Below are positions 1-12,300 of a DNA stretch of 42,991 nucleotides, one piece after another. The notes under the pieces were generated by a model. That model did not search any database and was not told the origin of the DNA. It worked only from the letters and a program-made list of their open reading frames with translations. The stretch comes from Branchiostoma floridae. Its lineage: Eukaryota; Chordata; Leptocardii; Amphioxiformes; Branchiostomatidae. The stretch lies in NCBI RefSeq assembly GCF_000003815.2, contig NC_049986.1, positions 4,688,468 to 4,731,458 on the forward strand. The letters are read 5' to 3'. Every line of letters starts with the position of its first letter. Position 1 is the stretch's first letter. The position numbers were made by a program, and so were the translations under genes.

Positions 1-127
1 GTAATACTGGCCTCTCTAGTATTTTGTATCCATTTATTGATGAAATGAAAACTTGAGGCAGTGCAGATGATACACTCTCAACAATGAGACAGTGTAACAG
101 TACGTGTGTACTCCTGCTCTGCCCCAG

Positions 128-332
128 ATTCAGGACATGGTCGCTATCCGGCACACATCTGCCAGCTCTGACAACCAGCGCACAACCCTAATCCTATTGT
201 GTGAAGACGGCAGTCTGAAGATTTACATGGCCAATGTTGACTCGACAAGTTACTGGATGCAGTCTGCCTTCCAGTCCGTTAGTGTCTGTGGTGGAGTTCG
301 ACCTGTCAGCCAAAGGAAACCTCCGAAAACTG
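128..332 (+). CDS. UBR4: UBR4 exon 1 of window
   Basis: This exon encodes 68 codons plus one base, starting [10 protein letters not shown] and including [18 protein letters not shown], a WD/beta-propeller-like strand pattern conserved in UBR4. The acceptor is the CAG ending at 127 (phase 0). The donor GTACCT at 333 is weak but gives phase 1, which joins exon 2 to restore the expected SSQVTFP stretch. Confidence 0.88.
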
Positions 333-3300
333 GTACCTTTAAGTTAAACAAAAAGGCTTTATTTGACTTCCAGTGTTGTGTGCCATACCCCTATTAGTGT
401 GTGTGTGTTTATGTTTGACGCAAGCAGGTAGTACTGCAGCTGGGCACTTGGGATAATGATTAGGTACATGGGCAAGTCTTTTTTCCCATACTTTGACTTT
501 GTGAAACACGTGTATTAGAGAGGTCTATTTACAAAATTACAAAAACATAATTTCATTATTTTATTCATTTGATCAAGTAACGTTAAACACAATCATTGCT
601 GCTGACGTTACTGTGGCATACCATACACTTGTTCCCCGTATTTTACCCAATCGAAAATGTTAATACGGAACGCGTGCTGACATGATTTGCACACAAGTGA
701 GAACAGGCCCTGGCGAGACTGCCCAGTTTTAATGACTTTCACCGTTGGAACTTTACTGATTTGGGAGCAGTTTTCGGTGACAGGCGAGCATTGACTGATT
801 CCTAAAAATTACACTCAGACAATTTCTAAAAATAGCTTGATTATTGACAGAACATCGGGAGCAGTACTGATGATAATTTAAATCTCGCTGACATTTTGTG
901 TAACGTGGCCATGACATACCCTGTACCATACACAAACGTTCAGCTCGCGAAAAGAGCATTAGTCTGTATAACACAAACTCCATGCCAAGGCTCATTCACA
1001 AGCAGTGTTGTCAGGTAGAAATGGCAAGTAGGTCGTATCCTGTGTTTCTGGAACTTGCAGTTAGCAAGGCAAACATCCAGCCCGTTTCTGAGTTTAAAGA
1101 AAAACTTCTTTGCACGGAAGGGTCCACCACGTATAACACACAGCCATGTGGAGATCATGCAGCTTATCATCCAACATGGCCATTCGAACGGGACTGTGAC
1201 ATCACATGAACATGATTTATATGAAAAAGTAGTTGCAGTACAGTTTTTGCCTATAGGCTAACAACCTCCTTGTTTTACATGTATGTAGGAAGGCCATCTT
1301 CCCAGGTTACCTTCCCTGTGGACTTCTTTGAACACCAACAGTCCATGACAGATGTAGAGGTAGGTGGTCAGACATCAGAAACAGAATGTTGTACACAGTG
1401 CTGCTGGACTGGTATATAGTCAGTGGTACGTATGGTGATCAAGCAAAATCTCCCCAAAGTTCGACTTTTGTTTGTTCACATAATTGGTAAACTCAGTAAC
1501 ATACATGTAGTTTTGTAAGCTAAGTTCTAGCTTTGTAAGACAAGACTTCATTAACTTGATTAAAATATGGGATCTCTGCTTGACATCCCATCCAATTGCA
1601 AGAGGCCAGCTTGGTACTCAAGGGAATTCATACCTACCCAATATTTGCCCAAACCTTCTATCCTCATCAGGAGGACTGACCCAGTTGGGCATGTGGCCTT
1701 ATGCATGCATGCATACATACATACATGTACATGTATGGCTTCTGTTGGTCAATGTGATTCTAATTCACATAAGCCTTACAGTTTTGGCTATGGCTAAGCA
1801 GTCCTATTTGAAGACATGATGCAATGGGAGGTGTTTTAAAAAGTTCTGCCCTTGTTTCACCAGTGTATGATTTCTGCCAACCACCTCATACATGTATATA
1901 GTGGTGTTATCTGAAACTGAATTTTACATGGACAAAGTTATTGTACCTTTTCTGATACACATAAATTTCAAAATACAGTGGAAGCCGTTTAATTGCACAC
2001 CCAATTTGCCAACATATTTCCTGCAGTTATCTGACATGAGCAATAATGCGAAGTTACCCAGTTGGACCATATACTATATACTTCACAGCGTACTGTGCAC
2101 TGTGACACGTCAATGATTACAGCCCAGAGCAGTGCACTGTCTAATGCAGGGACAGGTTAGATTGCCAACAAGATGATAGTAAAGTACACTGTATTGTGCT
2201 ACGTATTCAGACGGTGGATACGGTTAGATCAGTGACACACAGATGATGAACACAAAAGCACTGCACTGCCAAAAGCTATGTTATTCTATAATGACCCTAC
2301 TGACGGTCACTGCATGTGTGGTTTCCAGCTGCCAAGAACTTAAAACCACTGCAAATATTTTCTCCTTAACGCAAAGGTTTTTCCCGCGAGCTTGCAATTA
2401 CAGTGATTAGAGAATGGACATGCAGGTAGAGAACAAATGTTAGTTAATATGTCACAGTAAGGTGTCACCCAAATGGTAATGCTGACTTTGACAGCCTTTA
2501 GCTAGCGTGCGTCTCTTTATTGTGCCGACATGCACGAGACCCGTCCACAACTTCCTACAATATCGCTTTCTTTTGCTCCTATTATAAGAACTTAATACAC
2601 GTCATGTTGTCGGTATTGCGCCTTTACAGGCAGTTATCTGCTTGCTTGTAACTCGTTTGCCAATTTTTAGCACGTTTTTCAGTCAATTTGTCAACGCTGT
2701 TTGTTAATTGTGCAATTATCCGGCATTGGTGACTTTTTTTCGTGCAGATAAACAAAGTCTCCAACAATGGAGAGAATGAGAGCCGGTTTGGGATTTGGGA
2801 TTCTGTGCCATTGACTGAAGTCTGCGGTTATCCAAAGTGCAATTTACTGGCTTCTACTGTACCATTTGATATCTCACAGTATTGTAGGATCATGTACATT
2901 CTTACATTCAAACGCTTTGTAAATATAATGGATTCTGTCAATCAGTATTTTTAATCTTACACCACTTGTCTCTAAAAGGGCTACCTCTATCTTTGGTCAT
3001 AGATATCATATATTGATAGTGGAATGTTGATAAGCTTTATTTGATATACACTGTACATGCATGATACATGGATTTATCACCACAGCATTATCATGATGTT
3101 TCTACAGTTTGGAGGCAATGACTTGCTGCAAGTGTACAACTTACAACAACTAAAGCACCGACTGAACACCACAGGGATGTTTGTGGCAAGCACTAAGGTA
3201 TAGTCAATGCTCTTCCACCTGGTTCACAATAATCCTATATCTGGTCTGTGTAACATCCTGTGGTGGCTAACATCGGCAACAGGGATGAAGGGAGAGAGAG

Positions 3301-6300
3301 AACACCTACATGTACTGTAGTGTGGTCTTACATCAAGAAAGTAATGTTAATTTGTAAGTAGTTTATGACATGGTAAATCAGACATAGTCATGTCAGGACT
3401 TGAAGACAGCACTAAGTTGTAACTCATCTATTCTTGCAGCCCTCTGGGTTTTCCATTGAGATCTTCAACTCAAACCCCACCATGGTGATGACAGGACTGC
3501 GGGTTCATGTGGGGTCTCAGTCTGTGGAACGAGCTCCATCATTCTTGGAGATATTTGGCAGACCCACACAGGTGTGATACTTCTTACAAACTTAATTCAG
3601 CCCTTAGAGCCCATTAATACTTGTGTGTATATTATTCAAATCTGTATGAGTTGTGTATTGACATTTATTGGAGTATAAAATTGACGATAAAGAAGAATTT
3701 TCCACCTTTGTGCAGCCTGGTTATTGAACAGAAAAAAACACTTTTCAGCAGCAAACTTTATCTCAAACAAAAAATGTCAATATGCAACACAGGACTTGAT
3801 GGTGCGCACACCAATTGTTCAGCGACAGGGGTCTTTAGAAGTGTGTGACAAAAAAATTGATGAAAGGGTTTCGAGGGTCTAGCCTGGAGCCCAAATAATT
3901 CACAAGTTGAAGAAACTGAAAGTTAAGTCATTTGTTCTTAAAACTAGAGAGGTACCCTTCATTCCCATTCACGGCTTTTCTGTTTGAAAATTTTTTCCTG
4001 GAAAGAACAGTCGCCAGTGTGAACGGGGCCTTTAAAAACATTCTTGATTCTAAAGGTCCTGGAGTGTTCTTGAGGGTCTTTGTAACGAGAGAGAGTACTG
4101 TACAAATACATGTGGCAATGTAGAGGTACAGTCATGCAAATGATATGATGTATCATATTCTGATGATTTATGACCTTCATTCAGTTCAGTTCAGACCTTC
4201 ATTAATTAAGGGTTAATGACCCGCCCTGAGGTGTATATGGTGCCATAATGCCTGGTCCTTTGCTATAACCACCGAATAAAACCGCCGATGTGAGCGAAGC
4301 GAACGAGGTGGTATTATGAGGTGGTTATAGCAAAGGACCAGGCGTTATGACACCATGTACACCGAGGAACCGGCGGGTCATTAACGTAATTATCATAGAG
4401 CCTACCCAAACTTGCAAACTCCTGTATGAGGCATAGATCTCTTGGTAATATACATGTGAATTCCTTTGTCAAATTTCTGAAAATTCACTTTTGTTCTTTG
4501 GTACATGCATATGTAAGGAGATTACACATTGCATTTTGAAAGCAAAAATTTCCACAGAAAATATTCGAAACATTGCAGGCTTTTTAGAACAACAAAACTC
4601 ATTATCAATGTTAGAAGGAGCCATTCCCCCTTGCAGTCTGTACTTATTCCCTCTGCTCTGGCATATGTTTTGCTCCTTTTTATTGGTCAATGCCTGCATA
4701 TACCTTACTTTCATGTGTGTAAGGCTACTTTTGATTGGTCAAAATGAATCGACACCGGTTTGCATCGACACCGGTGCCGGTGTCGATTCATTCTGACCAA
4801 TCAGAGGAGCAATACACACCTGCCTGGCCTGAATCTTTGTGTTACGGCGTCATAACCAACGTGGAACAGGGCCTTCTGATTGGTCCGCGGGGCTATATAT
4901 GATAATAGCCTGGCTATATATGATAATAGAGAAAAAAGATCTTTCTTCAAAAATTGTGAATAGTCTGAAACTTTTCTTTGTCTGTTTAATGCAATGCAAG
5001 CATTCATTTGTATCCATCTTTGTGGCAGAAAACTGTACTATGGGTATTTTTATCCAATTGCTCCTGGTGCATACATATAGATTTTGCAAAAATTGCCCAA
5101 GTACATGATGTTGTAGTGTACAGCCAAATCACTGTTAAGTCACTGTGTTTAGCCCTCTGCCTGCTGGGTGCAATTTAAGAAAATGAATAGTGCAGTCACT
5201 TTCACCAACACGGAGAAGCATGTGAAATTTGCATGATAAATGTGTCATAATGTTATGTTTTGATGTGTGACAAGCTAGTGTCAAATAGGTCGCTAGGTTA
5301 TATCAAATGTGGTAAACACTTTAGGGTTTGAATTCTGGAATAACTATGGATGATGAAATACATGTATGCAGTGTGAAATTTTACAGCAAATGTATCATGT
5401 AGGAGCTTCCATGTCACTTGCAGCTCCAGGAGTTTATTCTGTGTTGGTAAATGAATTGCAACGTAACTGTTGTGTTTTAACTTTGTATAGAGGAATGGTT
5501 AATAGAATTTTCATCTAACAGTGACTTCTATTTAAAGATATAGACAAGTAACCTCCAAATTTTTCATGGCTATCAGTCCATCTTTTTTGAGAATGCGAGA
5601 CTAGGTCCAAGACTTGCGCAGATCTTCTGCCCCTTGACCTGCTTCCTTTCGGAGTAAGGGTAAGTAGGACTTGGGCAGCTCCCAGCAATCTTTGCGGTTC
5701 AGCCTTGCACCTTCCAACTGGATGTGGAATGCTTCTTTAATCTTTCAGTGAGTCTTACGTGGTTCTTGGTCAATAATCTCGATACTGTCTAAGATAAACT
5801 TTGTGGTTACAATGTGGCGTGACTGGAGTAGATGTTGGCTCAGCACAGACTTACAGTCCTTGTATGGACTTTTGAAGCTCAGCGGTCCGTTCTCCTAATG
5901 TTTTTTTCTGTTATGCCTACATACACCACACCACACTTTTCACTAGGTACACTAGTGTAACCAGGTTTGGAAAATAGGCTCATGTTATGTTTGGCGTACG
6001 TGCATTTGAGTCTCTCAGTGACGGCTTTTATGTAGGGTGTTGTTCATTGTCTCTTGAATGGCCATCCTAAGACTTGTCAACTTGTTTCTCATTTAACTTT
6101 AGTTAGTGTTGTCCCCCTCCTTGTGGGCCCATTCCTGGTAGCCACAATGTTGGAGTGCATCCCTCACTTTTTCCTTCTCTGCCTCTCTCATGTGGTCTTC
6201 AATGAGGATGTTCACCCTGTGCATGAGGGTCCTCACTATGCCTAGCATCTGTTGGACTGGGTGGTTGGAAGGTCCATAGAATTCTTGATATGCTCAGCGG

Positions 6301-9300
6301 ATTGTCCAACAAGGGGGTTGAGCAGGTCAGCCAGGTGTATGGCTAAGTGGTAATATAGAAAAGTCTGGTCCGCACTCTCGCAAGACTAGGTCACTTCGTG
6401 AACAAGATGGACTGATAGCCATCAAAAATTTGGGGGTACATGTTTATACCTTTAAACAGAAGTCAGCGTTAGACGAAAATTGTATCAACTGTGACTAATG
6501 AATCTCTTCAACGATATAGAGAAGTTTCATGACTAAGGAGCACCTGTATGTGACTCTTTATCAGGTCTGTTTACATGTACATGCACAATGTCATAAATGA
6601 GAAATTCTTGTTGGCAATGCATGTACATGTATAAAGGTTACAAAAATAGGAAATTATTGTCCCCTCTCTTCTGGAATGAAAAAATACCTTAAAGTTTCAG
6701 GCAAGCATAGTTATATTTTCTTTTGGTGCAGTAAACTACCAAATTTATTTTTTTAACTGTATGAAATTTAGTGATCCTGCTGAGTAACCTGGTCATTATA
6801 ATAATTCCTATCTGGTAAGCTTAGGTACAATGTATATATATCCTGCCCAATCTGCTAAGCATCAGCCTCTATCAGTCTTACTTTTTTAGCGACCATTTGA
6901 GTTTTTGCCACCACTTCAGGAGTGCTGTAAGTTGAACCAACGCCCTAAAAATTCCCTGGCATGTGCTGATGAACTGAGCGGGCAGGCGGTCTATACCCCC
7001 AGTACTGTAGAGAAAGCGCTGCGCTGCCGAAGGTATGTTTACCAGGCTACTTATAACCCACACTCACTCAGCACAAATGTTTAATAAAGATATAAAATCG
7101 TTATTAGAGTAAAAGTAATGAACTATTCCTCCCTTTCCTGGTACAGTGCACCCTGACCCGTAACCGCTGGTTTGACCTCCCCTTCACCAGAGAAGAGTCC
7201 CTGCTGGCAGACAGGTCCTGTACACTATTTGGTAAGTAGAACTTCTAGAAGTAGCTGTCATTTCAGATTTGGACAACTCCATTAGCCCTTTTGCCCAGGC
7301 CTTTTCCGCGTATGCGATTTTTTCCATGATTGTGTATACACTGTAGGTGTGGTTAGATATTGGTCTGACTACATGTAGATTGCACATCCAGCAACTCACC
7401 CAGCTCGACCAACCCTAGAAGCTTATCAGATGCCTGTAAAACAAGATATGTACTCATAAGATCAGCTTAACCATTTCTCAGGCTTTAAACTTTTTCAAAT
7501 AAAAGGCATGAGAGGAGTTAGGGTGGTCCTGGTATACTTGACTGAAGATTTATTTTTTTATTGATTTGAGCCTTAGCAAAGCCGCTTGCACTCAGTACAC
7601 ATTTTCCATGTAGGTACTTGAAAAAGCAACCTACTTCACCTCAGTTGATGGCTTTACTCCTTTACTTTTGTAGTAAGGAGAATTTCTGCCTTTGATATTG
7701 ATAGAGTTTTTTTTTCAGTTGGAGCTTCCTTGGACCCCTCTGGAGCCACTATGGTTGATTCAATCAAAGTTTATGGAAAAATCAAGGAGGTCTTTGGTTG
7801 GCCAGATGAACTGGAGGAGTTTCCCTCATCTTCCACTGGTCATTACCTCACAGCCACATCTGCACCTAATCCACAGACAACTGTCCAGCCTGAGGAGACT
7901 CTGTCAACTACAGATAGGTCAGTAAACACTATTATACCTATTCCTGCTAACCAAAGAGCCTTGTTCTATTGCTAAGAAATGGCACTGATCTGATTCATAT
8001 TACAGTTCAATATTCATGCAAAGAAATAAGTTGGGGTCCTCATATTGCCATGAATGATCCTTATTTAAAATAAGAAAAATTGCCCAAACCTCATTTCAAT
8101 CAGTCCCTATGTATGGCAATTACATACTTTAACAGGCTACAGGTCAATAGTGGAGAAGAAACATTCAATGAACACACCCTGGAAACAGTGTAAACAATGC
8201 TCTCAACAGTTCCCCGAATAGTATATTGTATTGTTAGTACTAACAACATGCAGGGCTAGCCCTTGATAATAGCCTCCGGCTAGTTGGGTAGCCCTGGCTG
8301 TATTTCTCACGATTATACAGCCGAATAAAATCAAATCAAATCAATTCAATAGTAAAAAAAGCCCCTTGTTCATTCTTGGTTCAGTAATGAATATGCTGGA
8401 ATGTGACTGATTAAATGAACTGCTGTTACAGTTTCAAAAAGAGCTGGTAAAGGGCCCAAATGGTTTCTCGAAGTCTTTTTCTCAAGTACAACATTGATTT
8501 TGGTCCAGGTGCATGCAGCAGTAGTTCGCTCACAAGACACCCACAGTGTCTGCTTTAAATTAAGTATCCCAATGTGCTGAAACTACATAGTAAGTAAATT
8601 GGGCCAAACAAAATATTGTGTGTTGCAAATGGGCCACTGGGTACTTCGAACCCTGTCATGTTAGCAGAAGTATACTGGTCTACTAGCAATGCAGTATGTA
8701 ATTGTGCATGTGTAAAATCATAGTATGAGTTCCTGATGACCACACATGTATAATGTTCAATTTGTATCAGTAAGTAAAATCTTGTGGTAACGTTGAAGTG
8801 TTTTTCATCCACAGGCTGATCACCAGTGCCCTTGAAGTACTGGAAGGATGCTTTGCCATCTTCCCTGACAGTACAGTAAGTTAGCATTAGTCTGTATTTT
8901 TAGGACATGTGTGAGATTCTGAGGTTAAATTACAAGCTGTTTTTCCTAAATGATGGAGGAATAAGAAAGGCAATTTCTAGTTTATTAGATATCATGAGGT
9001 TAGTGCATCTACAGTCTACTTGTCATTTTTGGGCTAAATGACCTGAAATTTGGCACAAGGGTAGAGGAAGGCAATGCCACCAATGTCCATTTTTTATTAT
9101 CTGCCTTTAAAATGATTTTATTGATGTTACAGAGTGGGAAAATTCAATTTTAGACTGGATTGTGATTAAGAATTCAATTTTTTTTGATAGGAACTGTTTG
9201 GACTTGTTCATTTTGGGTACTACTGAAATGGTCCATTCTCATGCAGGGCCAGGTTGATTATATGCAAAGTCCATATTTTAAGTGGAAGTGTTTTTAAACT

Positions 9301-12300
9301 AGTCCATTTAAAGTGGAAGAGTCCATGTTTGCATGGGGGTTGATTTTCTTTTAATTGACTTTTGGAACAGTCAATTTTTACAAAGGTTGACTGTCTAGTT
9401 TAAGAGGAATTTTGCCTCCTCTGAAGACTTACAGATGAAAGTATTTACAAATCCATGACACCATACAAACTTTGAAATTATTACAGGATAGTCAGAGAGA
9501 AGGTTGTTTGAAGATGACCATGGAGCTGTTGAACCCTGCCCTGCCATTATCTGTACAGCAGCATGCCAAGGCTCTTTTATCATCTCTGCACACCAACAAA
9601 GTGGATTACTATGAGCACAAGGTAAAACAATTGGTAGGAGCATTATGATGCCTGTGGTGTGGAGCAGACAATTGTTTTTCAGGCTCCTTTCATGAAATGG
9701 TTCTATCCTCTTGGCAAGCTGATAGATTTGTCATCATGAACAATCCGTTTTGTATACGAAACAGATTTTTCGAAACCTCCTCACGAGGTGGATTCTGAAA
9801 CGGTTTCTAGTTATCCGGGTTCAGATACATATGGGCATCTGCGTTCATAGTTGGTGGCGTTATGGGGAAAAGTAGAGTGTAATTGCGGCCACGTTTTTTA
9901 TTGTAAAATTGGTTTTTATCATCGGGCCGCCTCCTGGACTGGGGAACTGACAGTCCTGATATCGGAGGGGGGATGTGCCAGGAGATCCAGAGGAAACTTA
10001 TAGCATACTAGTATATCGGGAGCAGAATGTTTTCAGAGGCATTTTCGTGGCCATGAAGGAACGTGACTTCAGCAAGACATTGGTTCAGTTCCCAAAGACC
10101 AATAATCTGACACAGAAGTACAGGTTGTGCAGAATCACAACAACCTCAGCGGGTCAGAGGTCACATTACGGTTTGCCCTTGGGTGCAAGCTTGCATCATG
10201 AATGCAAAATTCTAAAAGTTTGCTGTCAAATTTTCAGCCAAACGGATAGATTTGCTTGATTTTATTTCATCATGAATGGGACATTCCATTGATAGTGCTC
10301 AGCATCAATCAGTAATTGTCTTGATGATTTACCACCACTATGTTCCAGCCTTAATTGTATTAATAAAAGATAATTATTGATTGGTGTTGTGTTCATCCTT
10401 TTAGTGCAGACCTGCTGCCTGTGTGTGATCCGTGAGTTGATCCGCTCCTCCTGTTATTGGAGGGAAATCTATCAGCCAATTATGTCACTACCTGCGGTCA
10501 AAAGGCAACATACATTTGTACAATCATGTAATTGACTTTTCCACCAACAACAGAATGGAAAGTACCTGATTGACTGACAGCTGGCATGTGCTTCTGCAGT
10601 GAAAATGACAGATCATAGGCTGTTAAATCGTCCATGACATTGCTTGATATATGCAATGTACATGTACAAGCAGACTTATACATGTACAAGTGGACAACAT
10701 ATACAAACTGTGCAAAATGATTCTGATACTACATAGTTACCAGTAATGTATACATTTCATGTACATAATAGGTAGAGTTAGGCGTGATAATGGAGGTTGT
10801 TGAATGAGATTGTGGCGGTCATCTAGTTCCTGTACACAATGTACATTCCCATGGGCTTAAGGACAAAGAACCACTTTAATTTTATTGGTTATCCAAAAAG
10901 TAAATTGAATGTCACAGTGCTAATTTTAGTTTCACATCTGTGGGAAAACAGCAACTCTTTTTTTTTCAACTGGCTCCACATCAAACCATGTACATGTACT
11001 TCAGAACTAAGATCTGAGATTGAAGTCATGACAAATAATTGAGCAAAGACCACTGTTACAACTTTAATTTAATTACTTAACTTTGATGTCTCTCTTTAAT
11101 AGGACCAGGCCCAGCTCCTGCATGTAGTGGGTGGTTTGGCTACTCATTACAGGAGAAATGTTGACATGGATGTGGAGATATTCCAGCGTATCGTGATGAC
11201 AGCTCACAGTGTGGCCATGGCTCGTCCACACAACCTGTGCAGATATGCTGTTCTCCCCAACACACAACAGTTGGAAGGTACAGCTGCTGTTCTTTCCAAT
11301 GAAGAATAGTCAGAAAGTCATAAACTTATACTGTCATCCAAAGAAATGAAATAGATGCACCCTGGAAGTTGGGGCTGTCTCATGTTCTTTTAATTTGTCT
11401 TGATGAGCTCTCATTGTTGTTCCCCTTTTAAGGGCCACTTTTTGCAGAGTTTGAGTCATCTGCAGTCTTTCTTAATTTCTACTGCACAACTTCAGGCACA
11501 TTCCTATACATGACTTTTATTGTACATTAATATCATTTGGGCTCAAGGGTACATGTATATCTAATTTTAGTTGACTTCATGAAATCTGTATTGAATTTTG
11601 ATGGACAATGATGGTTTTCCACATAATGTTTCAGGCTTTTCCCCTTCTGAAACCAAGATGTCGCATCCTTTCCTGGAAACGTTGCAGGGTGTCTTCTGGC
11701 ATCTTCATAGTATCAAACCTGCCAACCCAGCACTGGCACACCTGGGCCTACCAGGTAAGGTTACTTTACATGTACATCAAACCTACCAACCCAGCACTGG
11801 CACCCCTGGGCCTACCAGGTAAGGTTACTTTACATGTACATCAATCCTACCAACCCAGCACTGGCACGCTTGGGCCTACCAGGTAAGGTTACTTTACATG
11901 ATTGTACATCAAACCTACCAACCCAGCACTGGCACGCCTGGGCCTACCAGGTAAGGTTACTTTACATGTACATCAAACCTACCAATCCAGCACTGGCACC
12001 CCTGGGTCTACCAGGTAAGGTTACTTTACATGTACATCAAACCTACCAATCCAGCACTGGCACCCCTGGGTCTACCAGGTAAGGTTACTTTACATGATTG
12101 TACATCAAACCTACCAACCCAGCACTGGCACCCCTGGGCCTACCAGGTAAGGTTACTTTACATGATTGTACATCAAACCTACCAACCCAGCACTGGCACC
12201 CCTGGGCCTACCAGGTAAGGTTACTTTACATGATTGTACATCAAACCTACCAACCCAGCACTGGCACCCCTGGGCCTACCAGGTAAGGTTACTTTACATG

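Noticed and set aside
3980-4060. CAGTGTGAACGGGGCCTTT word resembling a hAT-type terminus
   Set aside because: No matching inverted end or target duplication could be found nearby.
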